Assembly: GCA_026260175.1 (NCBI GenBank)
Contig: JAKCWW010000315.1
Coordinates: forward strand, 38,775-102,774
Source: Reticulitermes lucifugus
Taxonomy: Eukaryota > Arthropoda > Insecta > Blattodea > Rhinotermitidae
DNA length: 64,000 bases
Reading direction: 5' to 3'
Of the stretch, positions 51,001 to 57,854 are shown piece by piece. Both the position numbers and the translations under genes were made by a program. Position 1 is the stretch's first letter, and each line of letters begins with the position of its first letter. The notes under the pieces were generated by a model. The model did no database searches and was not told the DNA's origin. It saw only the letters and a program-made list of their open reading frames with translations.

Positions 51001-54000
51001 ATATAGAATTAAGAACCAATTGCGTCTGTTTTTCATAGTTCATGAAATAAAGACAAGCAAATACCTGTGACAGATTACAAAGTTTAAATTCTAGCGGATG
51101 TTCCTTATGATGGTGCTTGAATTTGTACCTTTATTTTTAATATTATCGTGGCTTTAGGCATGTTCTATCCCTGTGAAACACTTATGAAAATCTCTTGTCT
51201 ATTCGGCATATGATACAACTAGAGACCACTGACCGGATTTTCATGAAATTTTGTATTGGGGAATTTTTCTGAAAATTTGTTTAGTCTATGTAAATTTCTA
51301 TAAGACACTTTTCAGGCTCAATCTCCATTATCAGGTGCGTGACTAAAAACGTATTTTTAATTGCACCACCTGGTGCGGCTGTCAGCCTGAGAAGACTGCG
51401 CTGAAATTGGGCGCCGTGAAAGCTAGAAGACAGGACAATGCTACTTTGTTTGAAATGAAACAAACATATCTGATACTTGACACAGAACCTACACGCGTTT
51501 CTGCGTGCGTCTGGAGCTTAACTCGTCTGTGACTCATTGAAAATTATTGGAGCGTACAAGGCTGTAGAGAAAGATCAAATATATGTTACGTATTCCCCCG
51601 TAAACTGACATGAATGAACAAAAGCAAAGGAAATTTCCTAACTTGTCCTATAATGATTATACGTTTGTGTAAATTTACAATGCTTATTCAAGTTCCTATT
51701 ATTTTAAAGTGCTTTTGTACTGTTAGGCCTCTGTTAGGTATTTGAGTTTCTCACGACGGTGGCTGCGACGACTGCCGCCTACTGTGATGTAACGCCGTGT
51801 AGTTTGTTTGAAGCATACAGTGCGGTCGCATTTTATGCGAGGGATGCGTTCCCGAAAACCTCGCATAATTCAAGACTGATTTTCTCCATAAGGATAAATG
51901 TAAAGTATGAAGGACGCTTTCTCAAAGTGCATAAATCTACAAACTTTGTTGCGTATTTTTGTTTTTAAACAAACTTTTAGAGCACAATATAAATAAATAA
52001 GCAGTATAAGTTAATTGATGTATTCGCATTATTTCAAAATTTGCGCATAAAATGAGGTTTTATTGACATGTTTTATATCGCACTCAAAATCGCATCAAAT
52101 GCGACCGCTTTGTGTACTGTCGTTAGGGCAGAAAATTATCTGCTGAAATTTCAGTATATTTCTATGAGACTGCGCAGCGTCATGTAGAAGACAGTGATGT
52201 GCCCTGTTAGCATAGTTTTATATATGTATACTACTCGTTTCTCCGTCATTAACGTGCCACCGAATGACATGGAGACTTTGGCGTTAAGCCTGCCACTGCA
52301 AATTAACTTGTAACGTACAGAATTAATAAAACAACACATGACGCAACGTAAAAAAGAAACCTAAACTTGTTAAGCCGGCTTTTTCACTGAATTTCAAAGC
52401 TTGCGTGCATAATGTATAGAGCTCTTGCTCAAGGAAATGAAACATGTGCCAGTACAATGACAACCGCGAGCCACGATAACTCAGTCGGCACAGCGCCTGG
52501 GCTAAGGGCTGGGCAACTGAGCAATCGTGGTTGGATTCCCGGAAGGGGAAAGAGACTTTCTCTTTTCCAAAGCGTCCAGACCGGTTCTGGGGCCCAACCA
52601 GCCTCCTATTCAATGGATACCGCGGAGTCTTTCTAGGGGCGTAGGCTGGCCACTCACCCAATCTAGTGCCGAGATTAAGGATGGGTGGAGCTATACCTCC
52701 GGTTCTCTATATCATGGAAACCAAACAACTGACGAGAGGAGTGTAGCCAGTTTTCGAAACGTCGTGTGTATCTTTTGTAGACTTATCTCAGAGAATTGTC
52801 AGTGTTCAGCATATTGTGACGTAATGAATCTAGTTTACCCCAGGCGAATAGTTCTGCAGTTGTTTTCTGAGTGAGAAACGTCGACGATCTCTTCTTAATA
52901 AGGCTGATAAAGTAAACCTAGTAGCCTGTTTCATTTTCATGTGCGGTAGGTGTTTCTCACGGGGGAGGTTCAGGTTCTAACCCAGCGCAGTCAGTGGGAT
53001 TTGTGGTGGATAGAGTGGCTCTGATAAAGTTTTATCTCAGAGTACTTTGGTTTATCCCGGATATTATTATGTTGCCAGTGCTCCATATGCATTCATCCGT
53101 CATCCGGAGGATGGGCAATAGGCCCGCTAGAGACCGCAGTTCCTTGAGACGTAATCTCACCCTAAACCAAAAATTAAAAGTATGCTGTGTTGGACCTATA
53201 CTGAAATGAGCTTTATAACTTGAAGTATGTTACCAATATGATAGAAAGAAACGTGAGTTTTGAGGTGATAACAGCGCTGAGAATCAAGGTTACAGTCTTC
53301 TGCGATGTGACGCCGTGTAGTTTAGTAGACAGGCACCAGAGTTTCGGTTAAGCCTGATGCTTTCATCTTCAAGCTTTCTGCTTTGAAGATGATAGAGCTT
53401 GTTCCTCTGAAAAGTTGATACATACCAAATTGAATGGCCTCACAAACCAAAATGTCATAATCTGTTACTTCTAGCAGACCCTTCTGGGCACAAGGCAAAC
53501 ATTAATTTTGGGTTCCTACCTTCGCGTGGCCCTGAAAGGACAATACAAATAAAACAACGTAAGGATTCGCATATAAAATAGATGTGACATAAAATTTGAA
53601 ATAAAACCAGCCTTTACAGCTCCCCCCCCTCCCTCGACAAGCCCCACAGATCACGATAAACTTAAACGGGTCCTCATTTTCAGTTGCCAAACTCGGATAC
53701 AGCGTCACTGTTTGTTACCGCAATTGTGGCGATATTTCGAGGGTGGCAGTAAATCGAAATACTGTATCACAAGGAATTTCTGTTCACACACTTTCGTGGG
53801 TGCTAAGCGAGGGTGGCGCTATATGGGGTTTGACTGCATGTCTATCCTGAAGATGGAGACGGCAGGTTCTTCCAAAGCTTTCGTAAATGGGCCTGTCTAT
53901 CAAACTACACATCGTGACACACCCATAAGGCTGTAATCTGGAAGGAAATCTGCATTGTACATGTATTTTCAAAGAACAAATATGCTAACAAACAGAGGCA

Positions 54001-57000
54001 ACCTACTTTTTTATGCGCTTAGTTTATTGCGGTTTATATAAAGAAATAATACTTTTAGACTAGAATCTTCCAAGACTTCTATTCTGGTTTAGATACATGT
54101 CGCTCCGGTTAGGCAATGACGAATTCCATATCCAATCCCACTTACGTGGATGTTGGATCGGTGAATGTATGTATGTATGTATGTATGTAATCAAACACAG
54201 CTGTAGCACTGCCTGTCCCTGTGGCAGCGTGTGTGCTGTGGGGGCCATTCGAATGCTGCAGTCCTTACTTCGTCCAGCATTCGTTGTAGTGTCGGAGGTT
54301 TACTGTCTTGTGATTTCCCATCCAAGGAGTTCTACTGATTCTTTAAATTTTTGATAAGGAAAAGCAAGGTGAGTCGGAAGATCGTGCCATGGCTCAGGCG
54401 GTTACAACGCCGGCCTGTCACCGCGGAGGCCCGGGTTCGATCCCGGGGTCAGTCCATATGGGATTTGTGGTGGACAAAGTGACACTGGGACAGGTTTTTT
54501 TCCCCGAGTACTTCGGTTTTCCCCTGTCAGTTTGATTCCACCGGTGCTCCACTACACGGAAAAACGGAAAAAACCTGATCACCTTCATCACAGGGTTGCA
54601 TAATAAGCCTCAAGGCTGCGGTGCGTCCGTAACATCTGCTGCGGGACCCTTCACCACAAAAAAAAAAGGTGAGTCGGAACAGGCCAGTCGAATTAAATGG
54701 TTTGGTATAAGATTGGATCCATCCGGCTGTATGTTTTGAAACTTGCAAGTAGGTTATACTTTTCTCAATCGTAGGTTACTAGACTTCCACTGAGCTGTCT
54801 GCTGTTAGATGTGCTACCGTACTTCACTGGACAGATGTTATGTAATTATATTTCCTTAATTACCGCTGACACAGTTATACCGCCGTTACTCCGTCGCCAG
54901 TGCCTTGTTAATATGGAACGGATTACCACCTGAAGACTCCCTCACCCTTTCTTGAACTATTGTCAGCAGGAAAATGGAACCCAGGACGCCCATTAAAAAG
55001 ACTTGTGGATTGTAATATGAAGACCGGAAAGCACACGAGGCCTACGTCTTAGAAAGTGTTATTATTATTATTATTTATTACTATGATCGTTATTACTATT
55101 ACTATTATTATAATGTGATATTTGAGAGTGGAGACGGGCCCTTGTGAACACGGCATTAAATCATCTTCACGAGGGGCAGGGAATTTCTTGAATAGAAGAC
55201 GGACAGTTATCTTCTCAAGAACACTTTTCCAAGGAGTTATTTGATCAGTCAGACATAAGGTTGACATGAATATTCTAATGAAAGGAAATTGCAAACACGC
55301 AAAACGAAACGGTATTTTGTTGAAAACACGTAACGTTATGGTTTACAGGAAAGTATTTCATACATACATACACACATGAAGTTGGTTTTGTAAATATGTA
55401 GACAAGTAGAAAGCAATATTAAACAAACAGTGAGTGTAGGAAGGTTAATTTTATGTTTTCAAAATATTAAAATTTTCCAGGTATTAGAATGACGGGCGAT
55501 CCAGGTTTTGATTTCAGACAGGGGCAGTATTCTGTCAGATCATGTGACCCACCGATAGTGTCCACTTGATAACGGTTAGGGGGGAGGGGCATTCCCGGTT
55601 GTAGAGCTACAGGAACTGACCATCTAATACCGAGTTTAAGAATGCGTCGAGCTTTGACTCCGCACCCTGTACAATTCTTCGTGGCAAGATGCTTAATACA
55701 GTGGGTTTAGGCGAATAAGTGAATTAGGCTGTAGCCCAGAGAAGAAGCGCTTAATAAGGCTCTTAGCAACAAAGCTTAAAGTAGGACAGTGCTGACGGAA
55801 GCAACATATATATTTTCCATGTGTACCTCACGCAATGATTCTTTCCTATATTTATGGAGCTTTTCACAGGGAAAGTTTCTTATTGCAAGTGTTTGAGGAG
55901 ATGCCAGCATTCTTACTTAGTTATTCCTGTTTGACAACAGACGACAGGTTTTAAACACACGGACAGAAAATATATTTTCGGATGCGGTAATACTGTTTCA
56001 AAGAGTAGAAATAATGGCCCTAAGACTTAGTTATAAGGCGTAGTAATTTAAATGTTCCGTTTACATTGATGTCTGTATCGCAGTCAAAATCGACTGGTCT
56101 TTTGTTATTTTTCGACCATGCACCAAGCGCAGTTTGTATGTTGTTTATGTAGATGTGATATATAACGCAATTTGAGACAGATTTTGGAGACAACTCTTGT
56201 GTATTTTAAGAATTTATTATAAAATTATTTGGGGGACAGAGAAAAAGATTTGGCACTCTAAATCATGAAAACCGATGTCATAACCGAGGCTGTGATTTTC
56301 TGAATGGGCAAGAGCTGAAGTATTGCTGTCTGACATGTGACGGAATTAACAGAAACTAAGAGCAGTGACGAGTGAGGTGTGGTAGGATGATTTTTGGTAA
56401 CGAATTTGAAGCCTTATGGGAGGAAGAAGCCTCGGACATTTTTCAAGTACAGCAATTCGTCACCAAACGCGGTGTTTGATCATACGTAACAGCAGTTATT
56501 TTAAATCTGCATACACACCTAGACATTCACTTTTGCAGCAGGCAAGACTGCAGTAGCAACTGAAACAGAATTCTGGCTTCTAGATGACTATTGCAGTTGC
56601 GGCTTTTCGTAACACGTTTTATTGCATTGTATGTCCAGTTGCTTTTCAAAAACAGGTTATTATGTAGTTGTCTGTGTTCAGCGAAGGAACAGGCTGTTTA
56701 AGCGGGTTATGGTGGGTGTTGACTGCCGCCTCTGTTAGGAAGAGGCAGCTTACGTGGGCTTTGTGAGTGTTAAATGACGTCTCTTTTAAGAACAGCAGGT
56801 TTAGGTGGTTTTAGTTAATGTTAAATGACGTCTCTTTTAAGAACAGCAGGCTTAGGTGGTTTTGTTGGGTGTTGATGGCTGCCGCTGTTAGAAACAGACA
56901 GCTTACGTGGGTTCTGGTGAGTGTTAATGCTGTCACTGTTCCTCCAACCCTTAATTTTCCACAAACACTTGCACGCTTTGCAAAACAGACAATATTCGCG

Positions 57001-57854
57001 TTTGGTTAATATAATTCTATATTGGAACGAGTGAGGGAGTATGTTAGGAAATTCACAAGAATATTGACGAATGGTGGTTAATCGCAGAATTTACACTCAG
57101 AAGAAGAATTAGGAATGTCAGCCTCTGCACCGAGAAGTTCGATCAAGTTATATAGAGTAGAAACACATCAGCTTAAGCATTGATACAAATGATGTTTCTA
57201 AAATGAAATGCTCTCTGCTGTCTCTAATGTGATACAGTTACAAGCCTTGAGAGTAGCTGGCTTGGAAAATTGCGCTGCAGATCAAACTAGACACATGACC
57301 TATTTTGTTCTGACCTGTACGTCCTTGAGAAGCACCACGAACTCGAGACCTCGTAACTGGAGGAACTCTTTGACATCCGGTACTAAGTCGGGAGGAACCA
57401 GTATGTCTGCAGAGTGGTTCCTCGCTGGCTGGGTCCAGAACATAAGTCCTTCTATCTCTTCTCTCATGGCCAGTACATCGTCCACTTGCATGTCTGTCCT
57501 TGGAATTACCCTCAACAATTGGTGACGTTTATAGTTAACTTTTCTCGCACTAGCATCCCATTTATCGTCCACATCATCATTAAAGCCCCACAAGAGGTTC
57601 ATTCCCGATTCAAAATACCTGTAAAACTTTGTAAAATAGCTACCCAAACTTCCAATGCTACCGAAGTTAAAAAACCTTGCTTCCGGAACCCCTGAAATTC
57701 TTAGAGGTCGAACATCATAATTTAAATAACCAACACTATTTTGTTTACGCATCTGTTGAGTACTTTTAAAAAACGAAATGCTGTAACACGGCACAATTGA
57801 CGCAGTAAGCGCCAAAATAAATGTCGCACTTGTTAGCTTGCTGCACAGCCACAT
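26908..57854 (-). CDS. Secreted zinc carboxypeptidase (M14A), five exons over 31 kb
   Basis: A secreted metallo-carboxypeptidase zymogen that removes C-terminal residues from peptides; in insects such enzymes are usually gut enzymes. Exons on the minus strand: 57854-57315, 35799-35694, 35586-35422, 33625-33032, 27083-26908. All introns are GT-AG and phases match; total 1,581 nt, 526 residues plus TAA. Order: hydrophobic signal peptide (about 1-25), an extra aromatic/Gly-rich stretch (about 26-105), M14 propeptide (about 108-180, from HQLLRV to LLKDVQ), basic linker (181-213) where tryptic activation could occur, catalytic domain (from about 214). Zinc ligands by alignment are H273, E276 (HARE) and H413. 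Substrate residues are R328, R331 (WRKTRS), N360-R361 (MNRNW) and Y465; the general base is E488 (TVELRD). All key residues are present. Aspartate D472 aligns with bovine position 255, as in B-type enzymes, but specificity is unproven. Intron 1 is about 21.5 kb. No gene symbol assigned because the family is multi-copy. Confidence 0.9.
27140..27441. mobile_element. Pogo/Tigger-like MITE, 302 bp, TA target duplication
   Basis: The left end CAGTAGGCCCTCGATTTGAC and the right end, read inward on the minus strand, CAGTGGGCCCTCGATTTAAC, are terminal inverted repeats. TA flanks both ends (27138-27139 and 27442-27443). A second internal repeat of GTCCGTTAAATCG follows the right end. The interior is AT-rich and non-coding. 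It lies in intron 4 of the carboxypeptidase gene, 57 bp upstream (in transcript direction) of exon 5. Confidence 0.85.
27480..27640 (+). repeat. SINE family B copy
   Basis: TCTCACCGGGGAGGCCTGGG then GGGATTTGTGGTGGACAAAA and GGTTTTCTCCAAACAG match the body of family B; the B box is damaged. Confidence 0.7.
28450..28655. repeat. Family P palindromic repeat, full copy
   Basis: GGTTCTTACGACGGCGAC and GGGATGTGACGCCGTACTG on the left; ACCAGACTATACGGTATCAC on the right. The centre carries ACTTGCTGCCTGCATTTTTA. In intron 4 of the carboxypeptidase gene. Confidence 0.75.
29045..29500 (+). repeat. Family E copy 2, interrupted by a GC-rich insert
   Basis: The outer parts (to about 29,100 and from about 29,365) match copy 1: GGTGTTCACAAATCCCGG before, CCGCCTAATATTTGTCGG and TTTTTGGAAAATTTTTGC after. 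The 265-bp interior is GC-rich (GGGGACCCGGGGCCCGAC, GCTGGGGGCCCCACC), has no counterpart in the other copies and is itself probably a mobile sequence. Confidence 0.6.
31105..31365 (+). repeat. SINE family C copy with tRNA-like B box
   Basis: GGTTCGATTCCCGGCAGGAG is an intact B box and its flank. The body holds CTCCAAAGCATCGAGACCTG, GGGGCCCACCCAGCCTTCTA and CTAGTGTCGAGGTTAAAAAT. Confidence 0.8.
32505..32640 (+). repeat. SINE-like repeat sharing a core with family C
   Basis: GGGGGGTAAAGGCGGCCGGT and GCGTAGGGCTGACAGCC match the family C core, but the downstream part (CTGGGAGCCTCAACCTCCTG) is different. It looks like a mosaic family sharing one central module. Confidence 0.5.
33032..33625 (-). 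CDS. Carboxypeptidase exon 4: zinc site and substrate pocket
   Basis: A 594-nt exon that begins [12 protein letters not shown] (zinc ligands H273 and E276) and contains [20 protein letters not shown], the third zinc ligand in LTMHAYSQ (H413) and the mobile tyrosine in LLYPTS (Y465). The acceptor is CCTGTTTCAG and the donor TCAG|GTAAGG. It is continuously open and strongly conserved. Confidence 0.93.
33693..33848. mobile_element. MITE family G, copy 1, 156 bp
   Basis: The left end CAGTCAAACCCCAATATAGC and the right end GGTGGCGCTATATC..GGTTGACT are inverted repeats. ATATCGAGGGTGGAGGGACA is internal. A second copy lies at 53681-53836. The ends start CAGT, as in pogo-like elements. Confidence 0.75.
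33885..34030 (+). repeat. tRNA-headed SINE-like repeat, fourth type
   Basis: GTCTGGTTCGAAACTCGG resembles a B box; then TTGTTCTTGGTTTTCTTCAG and CCATTTGGACAAATACCGAG. Only one copy was recognised in this window, so assignment to a SINE is tentative. Confidence 0.4.
35422..35586 (-). CDS. Carboxypeptidase exon 3: start of catalytic domain
   Basis: A 165-nt exon encoding [14 protein letters not shown], then [16 protein letters not shown] and ending VWIDGG. This is the classic first alpha/beta part of the M14 catalytic domain just before the HxxE zinc site. The acceptor TTGCTTGCAG and donor G|GTGAGT keep the phase with exons 2 and 4. Confidence 0.9.
35694..35799 (-). CDS. Carboxypeptidase exon 2: activation linker
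   Basis: It encodes 35 residues plus one base, from [20 protein letters not shown] to MRYHRYS. The acceptor is TGTTCCAG and the donor G|GTAAGT. The arginine/lysine-rich segment lies between propeptide and catalytic domain, where trypsin-like cleavage activates the zymogen in this family. The acceptor was chosen because it gives phase-0 joining to exon 1 and the KAI..NP start known in arthropod homologues. An alternative acceptor 18 bp downstream (GCGCAG) would delete six residues. Confidence 0.82.
35930..36115 (+). repeat. Family E copy 3
   Basis: GTGTCGCCTAATATTTGTGG, GTGGAACTTGCTTCACGTC and GCGCCTAGAATTTTGCGGTG match copies 1 and 2. It runs straight into a family F copy. Confidence 0.65.
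36116..36620 (+). repeat. Dispersed repeat family F, longest copy
   Basis: Features CACGTTCGCGAAACCATTGT, GCCTTAGTTATTCAGCA, TTCTCTACAACTTTCGTCCG and a 3' part CCAGTGGGAGCCGAG ... GGGCGGACGGACGTACAGAC. Related copies are at 37,640-38,200, 43,320-43,720 and, inverted, 46,265-46,560. Non-coding; element class unknown. Confidence 0.65.
36780..37061 (+). other. Unassigned open frame in intron 1 of the carboxypeptidase gene
   Basis: A 93-codon plus-strand frame with an ordinary mixed composition ([19 protein letters not shown] near its centre). I do not recognise a family. It lies antisense within a long intron full of repeats, so a transposon remnant or chance are both possible. Confidence 0.25.
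37640..38200 (+). repeat. Family F copy with duplicated 3' part
   Basis: AACAAGATAGGCAATGTACT and GGCGCGTTCGACTAATGTTT open it. Two successive tails, each with TTTCACGGAAATCC(T/G) then (C/G)CAGTGGGAGC-like sequence and GACGGACGG, occur near 37,890-37,935 and 38,090-38,155. Confidence 0.55.
38535..38670. repeat. Family P copy, diverged
   Basis: GGATGTGACACCGTGTAGTC with TGACAGATAAG after it, and CTGAAAATAGAGACAGTAAG near the centre. The right arm is not clear. Confidence 0.5.
39050..39245 (-). repeat. SINE family B copy
   Basis: On the minus strand the B-box region reads CCCCCGGCTCGATCCTAGGC and the body begins CATGTGAGATTTGTGGCGG, then GGCACTTGG and TCTAGGTATTTCGG. Confidence 0.7.
40241..40264. 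repeat. (AGTGTC)4 hexanucleotide repeat
   Basis: Four exact tandem copies of AGTGTC. Confidence 0.9.
40485..40650 (-). repeat. SINE family B copy
   Basis: The minus strand carries CGGGTCCCATCCCGGGCCAG and TATGTGGTAAAAGAAGTGGC; the plus strand shows ATGACAGAGGAAACCGAAAA from the other end. Confidence 0.7.
41530..41695. repeat. Family P palindromic repeat, full copy
   Basis: The clearest full copy. The left arm has CATGTAGTTTGGTAGATACG, CTGTTTCGGAGGAACTTGC and TGCCTCCGTCTTCGG; the right arm has CATGAAGATAGAGGCAGAAG and ACCAAAGTACATGGCGTCAC. It can fold along nearly its whole length. Confidence 0.8.
41886..42147 (-). repeat. SINE family A, full-length copy
   Basis: Minus-strand B box GCGGGTTCGAATCCCGCCGG, then CAGAGACCTCTACCTGACAA on the plus strand in the body, and a tail ending in CCATGG and A-rich sequence. 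The full tRNA-like head (GGCCGCGCGGTCTATGGCA) is present. Confidence 0.85.
42150..43320. other. Gene-free intronic stretch
   Basis: No recognised gene or repeat family. An 85-codon plus frame (42587-42844) has no known motif and is antisense to the host intron. Confidence 0.35.
43320..43740 (+). repeat. Family F copy
   Basis: AAGACAGGCAATTTACTTAT, GGCGCGTTCGCGAAAGCATT and CTCTACAACTTTTGTCTGAA match the copy at 36.1 kb; the GGACGG-rich tail is missing. Confidence 0.6.
43881..43901. repeat. (AAT)n microsatellite
   Basis: Seven AAT trinucleotides. Confidence 0.85.
44085..44195 (+). repeat. Family P half copy
   Basis: CAAGCCTTCTGGGATACGAG and GCGACGTTTCTGAGTAACTT then GCTGCTTCCATTATCAGGGC are the left half and centre of family P. 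Confidence 0.6.
44480..44705 (+). repeat. SINE family C copy with head
   Basis: GGTCGGTATAGT-like head, B box TTGTTCGATTCCCGCTAGGG, core TTCTCCGGAAGTAAAGCGGC and GTAGTGCCGAGGTTAAGAAT, then GGTGGAGCTATACATC. Confidence 0.8.
44710..46260. other. Gene-free intronic stretch
   Basis: Nothing recognised on either strand apart from short chance frames. Intron 1 of the carboxypeptidase gene. Confidence 0.35.
46265..46560 (-). repeat. Family F copy, inverted
   Basis: Contains GGCGCGTTCGCGAAG at one edge and CTGGACGGATTGTTGTGAAA and ATATCCGTCTGTCAGCATGG, the reverse complements of the family F tail. Confidence 0.55.
46660..46925. mobile_element. Possible hAT-type MITE
   Basis: TTTCTCAAACTGTGGTACAC near the left end and, reversed, TTTCTCAATC...GTAC near the right end, with GTGGTACATTGAAATTG inside. 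Such TTTCTCAA(A/C)CTGTGG ends are familiar in hAT non-autonomous elements. Target duplications were not found. Confidence 0.35.
47876..47899. repeat. (AAT)n microsatellite
   Basis: A run of AAT repeats followed by more AT-rich sequence to about 47,940. Confidence 0.8.
47979..48030 (+). repeat. SINE family A fragment with (GT)n
   Basis: CGTCCAGAGGAGTCCTACCG is the family A body, followed by GAGTGTGTGTGTGTGTGTC, an expanded GT tract in place of the normal GTGTGTCTGAG. Confidence 0.7.
48740..49018 (-). repeat. SINE family B, near full length
   Basis: The minus-strand head is ACCATGGCTCAGGTGGTTAG with B box GGGTTGGATCCCGG, body GGGATTTGTGATGGACAAAC, and the tail with GCATCTGCCGGGCCCTTCAC followed by AAAAAAAA. 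It matches the 54.4-kb copy along its length. Confidence 0.85.
49020..49735. other. Gene-free intronic stretch
   Basis: No recognised gene or repeat. Confidence 0.35.
49738..49985 (-). repeat. SINE family A, near full length
   Basis: The plus strand shows AGCCCCTAGTGGGCCAAGGC, CGGTAGGACTCCTCTGGACG, GGCGGGATTCGAACCCACAA and GGCCACTGGGGTCGGC, the complement of the family A consensus from tail to head. Confidence 0.85.
50000..51745. other. Gene-free intronic stretch with poly-G tract
   Basis: A G-run with one N at about 50,606-50,620; otherwise nothing recognised. Confidence 0.35.
51750..51815 (+). repeat. Family P half copy
   Basis: TTTCTCACGACGGTGGCTGC and GTGATGTAACGCCGTGTAG are the left end of family P. 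A different MITE begins immediately after. Confidence 0.6.
51818..52119. mobile_element. Pogo-like MITE, about 302 bp
   Basis: The left end CAGTGCGGTCGCATTTTATG pairs with the right end ATCAAATGCGACCGC...ACTG. The subterminal GCGTTCCCGAAAACCTCGCA is in the style of Tigger ends. A TA precedes the left end; the right-hand duplication is unclear. Confidence 0.65.
52468..52715 (+). repeat. SINE family C, full-length copy
   Basis: The tRNA-like head has A-box-like ATAACTCAGTCGGCACAGCG and B-box-like GTGGTTGGATTCCCGG. The body shows CAAAGCGTCCAGACCGGTTC, CCTCCTATTCAATGGATACC and CTAGTGCCGAGATTAAGGAT. This is the best copy for the family in the window. Confidence 0.85.
52940..53110 (+). repeat. SINE family B copy
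   Basis: GGTTCAGGTTCTAACCCAGC, GTGGGATTTGTGGTGGATAG and CAGAGTACTTTGGTTTATCC. Confidence 0.7.
53255..53455. repeat. Family P palindromic repeat, full copy
   Basis: GTCTTCTGCGATGTGACGCC on the left, then GTGTAGTTTAGTAGACAGGC. The centre TTTCATCTTCAAGC pairs with GCTTTGAAGATGAT. On the right, CCTCTGAAAAGTTGATACAT and AATTGAATGGCC. Confidence 0.75.
53681..53836. mobile_element. MITE family G, copy 2, 156 bp
   Basis: Ends CAGTTGCCAAACTCGG and GGCGCTATATGGGGTTTGAC. The internal GATATTTCGAGGGTGGCAGT and ACACTTTCGTGGGTGCTAAG match the copy at 33.7 kb. Same length as that copy. Confidence 0.75.
53838..53935 (+). repeat. Family P right-half copy
   Basis: CCTGAAGATGGAGACGGCAG, TTCTTCCAAAGCTTTCG and CTATCAAACTACACATCGTG are the right half of the palindrome. 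It directly abuts a family G element. Confidence 0.65.
54165..54189. repeat. (TATG)n microsatellite
   Basis: About six copies of GTAT/TATG. Confidence 0.85.
54385..54670 (+). repeat. SINE family B, full-length copy
   Basis: The best copy. A box CCATGGCTCAGGCGGTTAC, B box CCCGGGTTCGATCCCGGGG, body GTGGTGGACAAAGTGACACT and TTCGGTTTTCCCCTGTCAG, tail CATCTGCTGCGGGACCCTTC and then AAAAAAAAA. Confidence 0.9.
55560..55665 (+). repeat. SINE family C fragment
   Basis: GAGCTACAGGAACTGACCAT and CTAATACCGAGTTTAAGAAT followed by GAGCTTTGACTCCGCAC. Confidence 0.5.
55670..56660. other. Gene-free intronic stretch
   Basis: No recognised gene or repeat. Near the 5' end of intron 1 of the carboxypeptidase gene. 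Confidence 0.35.
56674..56945. repeat. 51-bp tandem repeat, about five copies
   Basis: Unit starts at 56716, 56767, 56818, 56869 and 56920, exactly 51 bp apart, each opening (G/A)TGTT(A/G)A. A shortened unit begins at 56674 (42 bp). Units 2 and 3 are nearly identical (TTAAATGACGTCTCTTTTAA); units 1 and 4 resemble each other (CAGCTTACGTGGG), giving a mirror-like order of subtypes. It lies about 370-640 bp into intron 1 of the carboxypeptidase gene. Function unknown. Confidence 0.9.
57315..57854 (-). CDS. Carboxypeptidase exon 1: signal peptide, N-terminal extension, propeptide
   Basis: It encodes 180 residues, starting [20 protein letters not shown] (signal-peptide like) and ending FVVLLKDVQ at the donor CAG|GTCAGA. 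Residues 108-180 match the activation-peptide fold of M14 carboxypeptidases: [10 protein letters not shown], then [22 protein letters not shown] and a final DVQ. Residues 26-107, between the signal peptide and this domain, are longer than in pancreatic-type enzymes and rich in Phe, Tyr and Gly ([21 protein letters not shown]). The following intron runs to 35,800. Confidence 0.88.

Noticed and set aside
52323-52874. Overlapping frames of 74-115 codons
   Set aside because: They translate SINE family C and its flank.
54385-54460. Possible tRNA gene (GGGTTCGATCCCGG)
   Set aside because: Same reasoning: tRNA-like promoter followed by a dispersed SINE body and A-rich tail.
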